From: an uncultured Prevotellaceae bacterium
GTDB lineage: Bacteria; Bacteroidota; Bacteroidia; Bacteroidales; Bacteroidaceae
Assembly (NCBI GenBank): GCA_900543815.1
Contig: UQST01000024.1
Span: forward strand, 1 to 45,589
Direction: 5' to 3'
DNA: 45,589 nucleotides
Below are positions 7,472 through 19,004 of this stretch, one piece after another. Positions within the stretch are counted from its first letter, which is position 1. Each line of letters opens with the position of its first letter. The position numbers and the translations under genes are program-made. A model generated the notes under the pieces. The model was not told where the DNA came from and did no database searches. It was given only the letters and a program-made list of their open reading frames with translations.

Positions 7472-8827
7472 ATGATGACCACTAAGATAATAAGAAGAAT
7501 ACTGCTGACAGCTGCATTCTGCCTGCCCATGACGGCAGCGGCCGACGTGAAGCCGCGCATCTACCTCAACCCCGGACACGGAGGATGGGGAGCCAACGAC
7601 CGCCCCATGCCCACCATATCGCATCCCAATCTGCCCGAAACAGGACGCCCCGACACATGCGGTTTCTATGAGAGCAACACCAACCTGTGGAAAATCGAGG
7701 AGATGGGGCGCATACTGAAGGCCACAGGCGACTATACCATCAAGTACAGCCGCCGTGCCAACGGCCCTTATCCTTGGGTGCCCGGAGCAAGCAACGAGTA
7801 TAGATACGACCGCAAACTTCCTGTCATTGCCGCCGAGGTGGATGCCTACCGTGCCGACTACTTCTTCAGCGTGCACAGCAACGCGGCAAGCGAGGGAGCA
7901 CTGGCCAACTATCCGCTCTTCCTCTACCGCGGTACGGATGCCGAGAATGCCGTGAAGAACAGCCGTGAGATGTGCGACAAGATGTGGCCATACCACGTGG
8001 AGGCCATGAAGGCGAAGTTTGAGTTCATGAGTGCTTACCAGAACAGCAAGAACCTGCGGGGTGACCGCGACTTCTACCATGATACATGGACCAACAACAA
8101 GGGCTACGAGGGTTATCTGGGCGTACTCATGCACGGCCGCCCAGGCTATCTGGTGGAGGGATACTTCCACACCTACCAGCCATCGCGCCATCGTGCGCTC
8201 AATCCCGATTGGTGTCGCATGGAGGGACGAAGATACGCTCGCGGCATCATCAACTGGTTTGGTACCCAGGCCGATACACTTGGCTGCATCATGGGAGCCG
8301 TGAGAAGCAAGACTGTAAAGAGCGACGGACTGGACTACTACACATACAAGGCAGGAACCCAAGACGAGTATATGCCACTAAATGGTGCCACTGTGCGACT
8401 GAAGGACAACAACGGCAAGGTGCTCAAGACGTATCAGGTGGATGACAACTACAACGGAATCTTCGTCTTCACCGACCTCACCCCGGGCCGCTATTATGTG
8501 GATCTCTACTGCCCCGGCTACCGCACCCAGCAGTCCAAGATGAGCACCACCCAGTATCAGGTGCTGGCCAACAAGACCACCTATAAGGTGCACTACATGA
8601 TAAAGGGTACCTCTTTGCCCCTCACCCCGGATGTTCCCGATGCCATCGAGTCGGTCACCCAGGACACCAATCCAGCCCTGGCCGACCGCGTGACGGTTCG
8701 CCTCTACGACACCTCGGGGCGCCTCGTGCTCACCACCACCCGTGCCGAACTGGACCAGCAACAGCTTCCCGCCGGCGTGTATGTGATGGAGAGTGCCGGC
8801 AAGAGCGTGAAGTATTACAGAAAATAA
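7472..8827 (+). CDS. Secreted N-acetylmuramoyl-L-alanine amidase with probable T9SS sorting domain
   Basis: The enzyme should cut the amide between muramic acid and the stem peptide in peptidoglycan. A signal peptide (residues 1-24, ending TAAA) precedes an Amidase_3-like domain. Candidate zinc ligands are His36 (NPGHGGW), Glu67 (FYESNTN) and His135 (FFSVHSNA); Glu229 (YLVEGYFHT) is a candidate catalytic Glu. Residues about 300-375 form a carboxypeptidase-regulatory-like beta domain (KDNNGKVLKTYQVDDNYNG, TDLTPGRYYVDL). The last 60 residues (VRLYDTSGRLVL, LPAGVYVMES, GKSVKYYRK) look like a Por/type IX secretion C-terminal domain. It forms a pair with the propeller gene upstream and ends at a strong terminator. 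The amidase call is firm; the T9SS call is likely. Confidence 0.88.
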   Translation: MMTTKIIRRILLTAAFCLPMTAAADVKPRIYLNPGHGGWGANDRPMPTISHPNLPETGRPDTCGFYESNTNLWKIEEMGRILKATGDYTIKYSRRANGPYPWVPGASNEYRYDRKLPVIAAEVDAYRADYFFSVHSNAASEGALANYPLFLYRGTDAENAVKNSREMCDKMWPYHVEAMKAKFEFMSAYQNSKNLRGDRDFYHDTWTNNKGYEGYLGVLMHGRPGYLVEGYFHTYQPSRHRALNPDWCRMEGRRYARGIINWFGTQADTLGCIMGAVRSKTVKSDGLDYYTYKAGTQDEYMPLNGATVRLKDNNGKVLKTYQVDDNYNGIFVFTDLTPGRYYVDLYCPGYRTQQSKMSTTQYQVLANKTTYKVHYMIKGTSLPLTPDVPDAIESVTQDTNPALADRVTVRLYDTSGRLVLTTTRAELDQQQLPAGVYVMESAGKSVKYYRK

Positions 8828-8866
8828 TGGTCAGACCAGGCCTACAGAACAACCATACAGAAGCCA

Positions 8867-8908
8867 AGCTACGCGGGGAGAAGCCATTCTCCTCGCGTAG
8901 CTCATTTT
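8867..8908 (+). terminator. Terminator of the amidase gene
   Basis: A 16-bp stem has one G-T pair: AGCTACGCGGGGAGAA (8867-8882) with TTCTCCTCGCGTAGCT (8887-8902), loop GCCA. It is followed by CATTTT and lies 39 nt after the amidase stop. Confidence 0.85.
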
Positions 8909-9150
8909 AGGGAAAACCAGTCTGTGGGGTAAGGAGACTGGTTTGGGCTGGAGATTAAGGAACGTGACGATAGGAAACGAGGAGCCTGACAACTGGAGAT
9001 TATAGGGGAAGAAGAAAGATCAGGTGGACGTTAGAACCCAAATGACCAATTGGGGATTATGCAAGGCCAACTATACTTGCGAGTGGGAAGCAATTATCTT
9101 ATGAGCCAACTTCATTCTGCCTCCAGAGATGGATATGCAGTATGCCTCCA

Positions 9151-9175
9151 CCGTCCAACCCTAGGCTGGACGGTC
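9151..9175 (-). repeat. 25-nt REP-like palindrome, copy 1 (inverted)
   Basis: ACCGTCCA...TGGACGGT arms flank a 9-nt centre. Its reverse complement differs from copies 2 and 3 at only one base, in the loop (TAG instead of TTG). With copy 2 it makes a head-to-head pair. Confidence 0.8.
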
Positions 9176-9217
9176 AGAGAATATATACTTCGATGCAAAA
9201 GTATCCAAGCTTCATCC

Positions 9218-9242
9218 ACCGTCCAGCCTTGGGTTGGACGGT
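9218..9242 (+). repeat. 25-nt REP-like palindrome, copy 2
   Basis: The stem is ACCGTCCAGCC with GGTTGGACGGT (one G-T pair), loop TTG. It is identical over 25 nt to the copy at 42380-42404. The 42 nt separating it from copy 1 contain a third small stem (ATACTT/AAGTAT), so the whole 9151-9242 block can fold. Confidence 0.85.
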
Positions 9243-9314
9243 AAAGGAGAGTATCTCCCCCACCATGATGACAAACAGGAAGTGCACAAGGAGCCCACTT
9301 CTCCTTATTGTCAA

Positions 9315-9366
9315 CAAAGAAGAAAGGAAGCACCCAAGAGACCATACGTGGCTCCTGGATGCTTCC
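9315..9366 (-). terminator. Terminator of nifJ
   Basis: Read on the minus strand, GGAAGCA (9366-9360) pairs with TGCTTCC (9332-9326). Inside it is a broken stem with a 4-nt loop, and T-rich DNA (TTTCTTCTTT) follows at 9325-9316. It lies about 58 nt beyond the nifJ stop. Confidence 0.7.
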
Positions 9367-9423
9367 TTATTATATATAGGCGGTCATGGATGACAGCCTA
9401 CGTGGGATTGTCTGTCGGGGAGA

Positions 9424-12996
<3,573 letters not shown>

Positions 12997-13062
12997 TTTA
13001 ATTGTGTTTTATATAAAACTTTTGTTCGTATGTTCCTTTGTGTAATGTGCTCTGCCGCCCCT

Positions 13063-14250
13063 TTAATACAGGAAGCCGTAGAGCCATAATGGGATGTCGC
13101 GCTCGGGGTCGGCCTGCGGGTCGGCCACCGCATAGGTTACCCCGGGCATTCTGCGGTGGGGTGCCTCGAGGCAGATGCGGAACTTCTGTGTGTCATCCAC
13201 CACGAATGTGCAGCTGCGGTCACCCAGATTTATCTTGTGTCTGCCCCACAGCGCGTTCTGGAAGAAGGTATCCATCAGCGTCTGCTTATCCATTCCCTTG
13301 AATGCCATGGCATACAGCAGATTGGTATTGTGTAGCATGATGCCTGCCGGCTTCTTGGGATACTCGTCGCCCTGACGGTACATCATGTTGAGCATCCGCG
13401 CGTCGGTCAGGTACTTCATATAGTTTACCACGGTGGCCCTGCTGGTGTGCACATCGGTGGCCAACTGGCTCACATTGGGCACGCCTGTGCCTCCTGTGGC
13501 AAGCAGATAGTACAGGCGCTTGATTTTATCCAGGTACTTCAGGTCTATCTGCTTCAAGAAGAGGATGTCCACCTCTATCATCATGTTCATCGTCTTGAGG
13601 AGATTCTCGCTGAAGTATGTGTTCTCAAGGAAGAAGGGGTAGTATCCGTGGTGCAGATAACTCTGGAAGTACTCCATGGGATTGACCTTTTCGAGCACCT
13701 TCCTCACGATATGCTCATGCCTGTTCTCTATCTCCCTCATGTTGTAGGAGCGGAAGTCGTTGCCCGTCATGAGGTTGAGATACTCGCGGAACGAGAAGCC
13801 GCGCAGGTTGTAGCTGCTCACCAGCCCGTTCAGTTCCACATTCTCCTCCTTGAGCCTCATCACACTGCTTCCCGTGAAGACCACCTTCAGCAGGGGCAAC
13901 TTGTCGTGTATCATGCGCAGCTCGTGGCTCCAGTCGCGATGCTTGAACACCTGGTCGATGAGCAGTACTTGCCCTCCCTCATGTGCAAACTCTGAGGCAA
14001 ACTGAAACAGGGTGTGTCCTTGGAAAAAGAAGTTGTTCATGTTCACGTAAAGGCACTTGCGGTTGCGCGAACCGAAGTTCTCCTTTGCGTATTGCAGCAG
14101 GAAGGTTGTCTTTCCCACTCCACGGCTTCCCTTGATGCCTATCAAGCGCTTTTTCCAGTCCACCTCCCCCATCAAGAGCCTGCGCACCGGTGCGTCAGTG
14201 TGCTCCACCAAAAACTGATGAGTGCGAAAGAAGGTTTCAAGCATACCCAA
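13063..14250 (-). CDS. AAA ATPase (AAA_14/DUF4143-like) with altered Walker B
   Basis: The 395-aa protein belongs to the family of predicted ATPases with an N-terminal AAA domain and a C-terminal winged-helix plus nuclease-like region, common in gut Bacteroidetes; its function is unknown. Walker A is GSRGVGKTT (residues 41-49). Walker B reads QVLLIDQVF (94-102), with Gln100 where the family normally has the catalytic Glu. A sensor-like VVFTGSSVMRL follows, then an HTH-like segment (VSQLATDVHTSRATVVNYMKYL). A textbook Bacteroidetes promoter (14271-14301) sits about 20 nt upstream, so it is its own transcription unit and could feed nifJ. The Gln substitution predicts ATP binding with poor hydrolysis, unless another residue compensates. 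Confidence 0.82.
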   Translation of the reverse strand: MGMLETFFRTHQFLVEHTDAPVRRLLMGEVDWKKRLIGIKGSRGVGKTTFLLQYAKENFGSRNRKCLYVNMNNFFFQGHTLFQFASEFAHEGGQVLLIDQVFKHRDWSHELRMIHDKLPLLKVVFTGSSVMRLKEENVELNGLVSSYNLRGFSFREYLNLMTGNDFRSYNMREIENRHEHIVRKVLEKVNPMEYFQSYLHHGYYPFFLENTYFSENLLKTMNMMIEVDILFLKQIDLKYLDKIKRLYYLLATGGTGVPNVSQLATDVHTSRATVVNYMKYLTDARMLNMMYRQGDEYPKKPAGIMLHNTNLLYAMAFKGMDKQTLMDTFFQNALWGRHKINLGDRSCTFVVDDTQKFRICLEAPHRRMPGVTYAVADPQADPERDIPLWLYGFLY

Positions 14251-14270
14251 AAAGGATTATTTATCATGTG

Positions 14271-14301
14271 CAAAGGTACTCGTTTTTGGGCTAATTGCAA
14301 A
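14271..14301 (-). promoter_or_regulatory. Bacteroidetes promoter for the AAA ATPase
   Basis: On the minus strand, TTTG (14301-14298), a 19-bp spacer and TACCTTTG (14278-14271) match the Bacteroidetes housekeeping consensus at every position. The start codon at 14250 leaves a leader of about 15 nt. Confidence 0.85.
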
Positions 14302-14310
14302 CTGCAGATG

Positions 14311-14330
14311 GCAAAAAGTGACTTTTTTGC
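14311..14330 (-). terminator. Weak hairpin after mtgA
   Basis: GCAAAAA and TTTTTGC arms (20 nt in all) begin directly after the mtgA stop codon. The stem is AT-rich and no long T tract follows, so termination is only likely. Confidence 0.4.
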
Positions 14331-15023
14331 TCATTCTTTTTGAGGAAACACCTCGATATGCCTCATTTCCCTCATGATTGCCGTCTGACGGCGCAGCATA
14401 TACGGCGATGGAGATTGGCTGCTGAAACGCAACGGATTAGGTAATGTGGCGGCCACCAGTGCACAATTGGCACGAGTGAGCTCAGAAGACGGGCGCGAGA
14501 AGTGCTGTTGCGCCACGGCCTCGGCTCCGTAGATGCCGTCACCCATTTCTATGGAATTGAGATAAACCTCCATGATGCGATGCTTGCCCCATGCCAGCTC
14601 GATAAGGACGGTAAAATAAGCCTCGAAGCCCTTGCGTACCCACGAACTGCGGGGCCACAGGAACACATTCTTGGCCGTCTGCTGACTGATGGTGCTGCCG
14701 CCACGAAAGCGCTTGCCGCTCACTCTGTCATCCATCGCTTTGCCTATCTCCTTGAAGTCGAACCCATGGTGGTCCAGGAAGCGCTGGTCCTCGCTGGCCA
14801 TCACAGCCACAGGCATGTAGATCGACATGGAGTCAAGCGGCACCCAGTGATGCTTGAGTCTGATGCGCTCACCGCGGCTCACCTGCTGCACACAACGTAT
14901 CACCATGAGCGGGGTGACATAGACCGGCAACCAGCGATAGGCTAAAACGGCGAGGATTGTGCTCCCAAAGAACAGGAGCACAATCCGTCGCACAAATTTC
15001 TGTAATTTATTAAGGATGCCCAT
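14331..15023 (-). CDS. mtgA: Monofunctional peptidoglycan glycosyltransferase
   Basis: A GT51 enzyme that polymerises lipid II into glycan strands at the inner membrane, without a transpeptidase domain. The 230-aa length fits MtgA. An N-terminal membrane anchor (residues about 12-32, IVLLFFGSTILAVLAYRWL) is followed by EDQRFLDHHGFD (catalytic Glu), GGSTISQQTAKNVFLW and the second motif KHRIMEVYLNSIEMGDGIYG. The gene starts 5 nt after the OmpA-like lipoprotein gene, so the two are probably one operon with a shared envelope role. The identification is firm. Confidence 0.94.
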   Translation of the reverse strand: MGILNKLQKFVRRIVLLFFGSTILAVLAYRWLPVYVTPLMVIRCVQQVSRGERIRLKHHWVPLDSMSIYMPVAVMASEDQRFLDHHGFDFKEIGKAMDDRVSGKRFRGGSTISQQTAKNVFLWPRSSWVRKGFEAYFTVLIELAWGKHRIMEVYLNSIEMGDGIYGAEAVAQQHFSRPSSELTRANCALVAATLPNPLRFSSQSPSPYMLRRQTAIMREMRHIEVFPQKE

Positions 15024-15028
15024 GCGTA

Positions 15029-15757
15029 TTACTGCAGAGTACCTGCATTGGCGGCCTTGATCATAGATTCACTGGCATAGAGATACACCTCTACACGGCG
15101 GCTGGCATTGCGATCCTCCTTGCCATTGGCATCATACACCAGGTACTGGGGATCCTCACCATATCCTATTGCGCTCTTGATCTGGTTGCCGCGCACACCG
15201 CAGGTGCCTGTCAGGTAGCCCTTCACGGCATTGGCACGTGCCTGGCTCAGTGTCAGGTTGAGCTGGTCAGAGCCGTCGCTGCTGGCGAAGCCCATGATGG
15301 TCACGTCACAATCAGTATATACATTGAGCACATTAGCCGCAAACTGGCTGAGTGACTTCTGCGCTCCTGCCTGCAGGGTAGATTTGCCCACATTGAAGAG
15401 GATGCCGTTGTCGAAGGTCACCTTCACAGCGTCCAGACCATTGGCATCAGTGGTCTTCTCCACCTCAGCATTTGCTACAGCGGCAGCGGCAGCAGCAGCC
15501 TTATCCATCTTCTTACCAATCAGAGCACCTGCAGTAGCACCTGCGGCCACACCCACACCGGCACCGATGGCAGAACCTATCTTGGCTCCCTTCTTGCCGT
15601 TTACCAATGCACCGATAGCTGCACCCAGACCTGTGCCTGCTGCACCACCAGCTGCAGTACCAATCAGACCACCCTTAGCCTTGTTGCTCATATTGCCGCA
15701 ACCTGTGAGAATCATGCCTAAGCAGAGGGCTCCCACCATAAACTTTTTTCCGTTCAT
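15029..15757 (-). CDS. OmpA-family lipoprotein with glycine zipper
   Basis: The 242-aa lipoprotein has a lipobox (MILTGC, Cys20). A glycine-zipper region follows (residues about 29-83, repeated GxxxG such as GLIGTAAGGAAGTGLGAAIG), then an Ala-rich linker. The C-terminal OmpA domain (about 120-235) binds peptidoglycan: VTIMGFASSDG, LTLSQARANAVKGYL and NASRRVEVYLY. The architecture resembles YiaD-type proteins. It likely tethers the outer membrane to the wall. It is 5 nt upstream of mtgA in the same direction. A TATCTTTG box lies at 15814-15807. The exact physiological role is not known. Confidence 0.88.
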   Translation of the reverse strand: MNGKKFMVGALCLGMILTGCGNMSNKAKGGLIGTAAGGAAGTGLGAAIGALVNGKKGAKIGSAIGAGVGVAAGATAGALIGKKMDKAAAAAAAVANAEVEKTTDANGLDAVKVTFDNGILFNVGKSTLQAGAQKSLSQFAANVLNVYTDCDVTIMGFASSDGSDQLNLTLSQARANAVKGYLTGTCGVRGNQIKSAIGYGEDPQYLVYDANGKEDRNASRRVEVYLYASESMIKAANAGTLQ

Positions 15758-15806
15758 AGCTTTATTTTATTAAGATTATCCAACATTAAGGTTTCTAATT
15801 CGAGGC

Positions 15807-15814
15807 AAAGATAG
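15807..15814 (-). promoter_or_regulatory. -7 box TATCTTTG for the OmpA lipoprotein gene
   Basis: Minus-strand match to TAnnTTTG, about 50 nt upstream of the start at 15757. No good -33 box is seen, so this rests on the -7 element and its position in a divergent gap. Confidence 0.55.
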
Positions 15815-15856
15815 CCATTTTTCACGGCTCTGATGAGTCCTTTAGGCTTTTTTTAG

Positions 15857-15864
15857 TAATTTTG
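15857..15864 (+). promoter_or_regulatory. -7 box TAATTTTG for proS
   Basis: Matches TAnnTTTG. It leaves a leader of about 85 nt before proS, which contains a small hairpin (TATCCC tat GGGATA, 15882-15896). The -33 region is weak. Confidence 0.5.
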
Positions 15865-15953
15865 CAGACGTATTGGAACTCTATCCCTATGGGATATCTC
15901 CTTTCACACTCAACATTGCCCAAACACAGACATAACATAACACAGACATCATA

Positions 15954-17432
15954 ATGGCAAAAGAACTGGAATTCCTCACCAAAAGAAGCGAGGACTATAG
16001 CAAGTGGTACAACGAACTGGTGGTGAAAGCCGACCTGGCCGAGCAGTCTGACGTGCGCGGCTGTATGGTCATCAAGCCCTACGGCTATGCCATCTGGGAG
16101 AAGATGCAGCGCACTCTGGACGACATGTTCAAGGCCACAGGCGTGCAGAACGCCTACTTCCCCCTGCTCATCCCCAAGAGTTTCCTGTCGAAGGAAGCCG
16201 AGCACGTGGAAGGTTTCGCCAAGGAGTGTGCGGTGGTGACACACTACCGACTGAAGACCAACGAGACGCATGACGGCGTGGTGGTGGATCCTGCTGCCAA
16301 GCTGGAAGAGGAGCTCATCATACGTCCCACCTCGGAGACCATCATCTGGAACACCTTCAAAAACTGGATTCATTCCTATCGCGACCTGCCTCTGCTGGTG
16401 AACCAGTGGTGCAACGTGATGCGTTGGGAGATGCGCACACGACTCTTCCTGCGCACCAGCGAGTTCCTGTGGCAGGAGGGACACACCGCCCATGCCACAC
16501 GCGAGGAGGCCGAGAAGCGCGCACAGCAGATGCTGAAGGTGTATGCCAACTTCGCCGAGCAGTACATGGCAGTGCCTGTGGTGCAGGGTGTGAAGAGCGA
16601 GACAGAGCGCTTTGCTGGCGCACTCGACACCTACACCATCGAGGCCATGATGCAGGACGGCAAGGCTCTGCAGAGCGGTACAAGCCACTTCCTGGGCCAG
16701 AACTTCGGCAAGGCCTTCGACGTGCAGTTCCTCAACAAGGAGAACAAACCCGAGTATGCATGGGCCACCAGCTGGGGTGTGAGCACACGTCTGATGGGTG
16801 CGCTCATCATGACACACTCCGATGACAACGGTCTGGTGCTGCCTCCCGCACTGGCTCCTATACAGGTGGTCATCATCCCCATCGGCAAGGCCGGACAGAC
16901 ACAGGAGCTCGACGGAAAGGCCGAGGAGCTCTGCGAGGGTCTGCGCAAGCTGGGCGTGAGCGTGAAATATGACAACAGCGACAACAAGCGTCCCGGCTTC
17001 AAGTTTGCCGACTACGAGCTGCGCGGAGTGCCCGTGCGCATCGTGCTGGGTGCCCGAGACCTGGAGAAGGGCGTGGTGGAAGTGATGCGCCGCGACACTC
17101 TGGAGAAGGCGAACGTGCCCGTAGAGGGCATCGTGGAGCACGTGAAGGAACTGCTCGACGACATCCAGAAGAACATCTTCGAGAAGGCAAAGAACTTCCG
17201 CGACGCACACATCTACGAGTGCGAGAACTACGAGGAGTTCAAGGAGCGTGTCAAGGACGGCGGCTTCTTCCTCTGCCACTGGGACGGCACAGCCGAGACA
17301 GAGGCCCGCATCAAGGAGGAGACTCAGGCCACCATCCGCTGCATGCCCTTCGGTGTGGAGCAGACACCCGGTGTGGATATGGTGAGCGGCAAGCCCGCCG
17401 TAGCACGCGTGCTGATTGCGCGCAGTTACTAA
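15954..17432 (+). CDS. proS: Prolyl-tRNA synthetase, short (archaeal/eukaryotic-like) type
   Basis: A class II synthetase that charges tRNA-Pro. The 492-aa length and lack of an inserted editing domain match the ProS type 3 used by Bacteroidetes. Motif 2 is seen in NQWCNVMRWEMRTRLFLRTSEFLWQEGHTAH (read as overlapping pieces), and motif 3 in TSWGVSTRLMGALIMTHSDD. An anticodon-binding domain (QVVIIPIG..., about residues 300-400) is followed by the C-terminal extension with GGFFLCHWDGTAETEARIK, a degenerate zinc-binding region. It is followed 15 nt later by an MFS permease gene on the same strand. The identification is firm. Confidence 0.96.
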   Translation: MAKELEFLTKRSEDYSKWYNELVVKADLAEQSDVRGCMVIKPYGYAIWEKMQRTLDDMFKATGVQNAYFPLLIPKSFLSKEAEHVEGFAKECAVVTHYRLKTNETHDGVVVDPAAKLEEELIIRPTSETIIWNTFKNWIHSYRDLPLLVNQWCNVMRWEMRTRLFLRTSEFLWQEGHTAHATREEAEKRAQQMLKVYANFAEQYMAVPVVQGVKSETERFAGALDTYTIEAMMQDGKALQSGTSHFLGQNFGKAFDVQFLNKENKPEYAWATSWGVSTRLMGALIMTHSDDNGLVLPPALAPIQVVIIPIGKAGQTQELDGKAEELCEGLRKLGVSVKYDNSDNKRPGFKFADYELRGVPVRIVLGARDLEKGVVEVMRRDTLEKANVPVEGIVEHVKELLDDIQKNIFEKAKNFRDAHIYECENYEEFKERVKDGGFFLCHWDGTAETEARIKEETQATIRCMPFGVEQTPGVDMVSGKPAVARVLIARSY

Positions 17433-17447
17433 TCAGAGCATAGCATC

Positions 17448-18752
17448 ATGAGCACAAGGTCACCATGGACATGGGTTCCCACTCTATTCGGAGCGGAGGA
17501 GATACCATCGGCCATGGTGACCTTTGTGGCTCTGCTCATGTTCCTGCAATGCGGAGCTTCTCCAGCCAGGGCCACTCTGTTCTCCGCACTGCTCTTCCTG
17601 CCCTGGACACTGAAATCATTCGTACGCTCATGGGTGCGCCGGCGCGGACACTTCCGCCATACCATCCACTGGATAGAGGCGTTGCTCTTTCTGTCACTCA
17701 TACTGGTGGCACTGAGTTTCCCCTATGGACAGGGGGCGCTCTTCGCTTCTCTGATGCTCACCAGCATGCTGTGCGCGCTGCACGAACTGGCGGCGCGCAT
17801 GTACTATGAGCGCATGCTCAGGCCACCCCTGCAGCTTGTGTTTACAGGGCCAAAGATTTTCTTCTCACAACTTTCCGTGGTGCTCACCTACGGCATGCTC
17901 ATCATCGTGGTGGGCAGTCTGCAGGTCTATTACCGCCATCTGCTGCATGCGTGGTCGATGGGATGCTACATGCTGGCGGGCGGTTTCGCACTCTTTGCCC
18001 TCTATCATCTGCCTGCGCTACACTCACCACAGGTGGGCAACCGCAGCATGAGCCACAGCGTGAGCGGGTCGGTCAAGGCCGAAATCTACATCATAGACCG
18101 CATACGCCAGAAGCCGGGCTGGCTGGTGACCGTGGTCACACTCTTCTGCCTGCTGCTGCCCCAGAGCCTGATGTTCTTCACGCGCGCGATATATTTATAT
18201 GATACGCGCGCGCAAGGCGGACTGGCATGCAGCATCCAGGAGATAGGTTTTGCCCAAGGCACAGTGGGCGTGATAGCCTTCTGCCTGGGACTCACCGCAG
18301 GCCGACGGCTGCTGCGCCGCCATTCGCTCCGCCAGTCATTCTGGCCACTCGCCATCGTGCTGGGGCTGTCACCGCTGGCCTACATCTACATGACAAGCAC
18401 CGAACCCACATCGCTGTGGGTCATCAGCCTGTGTACCTTCCTGGCCCAGTTCTGCTTCGGCATGGGTCTCTTTGCAGGCCGCCTGCCCATCCAGTACATT
18501 TCGGGCGAGCGCTACCGCAACACCATCAACCTCCTCTACATCCCTCTGGTGGCCACCTGCCTCATCCCGCCTGCCGCCCTGAGCGGCTGGATTGCCCGCC
18601 TGTGCGGCTACCACTGCTTCTTCATCATCGATGCCCTCACCGCCCCACTGGGCTGGCTGGTTGCCTACATCGCCATGAAGCGGTTCCCCATGGCCTTCAG
18701 GGAGGAGAGTGCAGAAACTGCCCCAAGCAAGGAGAGCGGCAAGGAGGATTGA
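17448..18752 (+). CDS. MFS-type membrane transporter
   Basis: The 434-aa protein is hydrophobic throughout with about 12 membrane segments, for example MVTFVALLMFLQCG, LLFLSLILVALSFPYG, TYGMLIIVVGSLQVYY, LLPQSLMFFTRAIYLY and LAIVLGLSPLAYIYM. Its overall pattern (loop with R/K at the end of TM2, SFVRSWVRRRG) fits the major facilitator superfamily, perhaps AmpG-like, but the substrate cannot be told. It follows proS by 15 nt and is probably co-transcribed. Around codon 250 the gene carries a CG-alternating inverted repeat (18181-18213) unlike the rest of the gene. The gene ends just before a 22-bp repeat array. Confidence 0.78.
   Translation: MSTRSPWTWVPTLFGAEEIPSAMVTFVALLMFLQCGASPARATLFSALLFLPWTLKSFVRSWVRRRGHFRHTIHWIEALLFLSLILVALSFPYGQGALFASLMLTSMLCALHELAARMYYERMLRPPLQLVFTGPKIFFSQLSVVLTYGMLIIVVGSLQVYYRHLLHAWSMGCYMLAGGFALFALYHLPALHSPQVGNRSMSHSVSGSVKAEIYIIDRIRQKPGWLVTVVTLFCLLLPQSLMFFTRAIYLYDTRAQGGLACSIQEIGFAQGTVGVIAFCLGLTAGRRLLRRHSLRQSFWPLAIVLGLSPLAYIYMTSTEPTSLWVISLCTFLAQFCFGMGLFAGRLPIQYISGERYRNTINLLYIPLVATCLIPPAALSGWIARLCGYHCFFIIDALTAPLGWLVAYIAMKRFPMAFREESAETAPSKESGKED
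18181..18213. repeat. CG-alternating inverted repeat inside the MFS gene
   Basis: CGCGCGCG (18181-18188) and CGCGCGCGC (18205-18213) flank a 16-nt AT-rich centre. The arms pair over 8 bp and are alternating purine-pyrimidine, a Z-DNA-prone form. It is translated as TRAIYLYDTRA. Half-like versions (AT run next to CGCGCG) occur at about 252-281 and 5117-5148. Confidence 0.6.
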
Positions 18753-18796
18753 GGAAACGGGATTTGGGGAAAAAAGGGACCAAGCTGGCACCCGAA

Positions 18797-18972
18797 ACGC
18801 AGCACGCTGCCATCGCCGACGCAGCACGCTGCAACAGCCAACGCAACGTGCTGCACAGGCCGATGCACCATACTGCAACTGCCGTTGCGCCGAAACCCAA
18901 TAGCCGTTACAGTGAAACACGACAGCGGATTCAACGAAACACGACTGCCATTTCACCGAAACACGTGAAGAC
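18797..18972. repeat. 22-bp degenerate tandem array, 8 units
   Basis: Units start at 18797, 18819, 18841, 18863, 18885, 18907, 18929 and 18951, with no indel. The first four follow ACGCAnCACGCTGCAnC; the last three follow TTCAnCGAAACACGAC; unit five is a mixture. The sequence type therefore changes midway while the 22-bp register is kept. It fills most of the 252-bp gap between the MFS permease and the flavoprotein gene. Confidence 0.85.
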
Positions 18973-19004
18973 AGATATGCTATCAAATAAAAGAAGACAA
19001 GAAG

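Larger units (their letters stand above)
8828..9423. other. 596-bp convergent gap, hairpin-rich
   Basis: No gene is supported; short frames here run through the repeats. It holds the amidase terminator (8867-8908), two inverted copies of a 25-nt palindrome (9151-9175, 9218-9242), smaller hairpins at about 9246-9258 and 9288-9306, and the nifJ terminator (9315-9366). Confidence 0.6.

Noticed and set aside
9050..9393. Small genes in the gap between the amidase and nifJ
   Set aside because: These frames run through the palindromes and the nifJ terminator. Similar peptides arise simply because the palindrome repeats.
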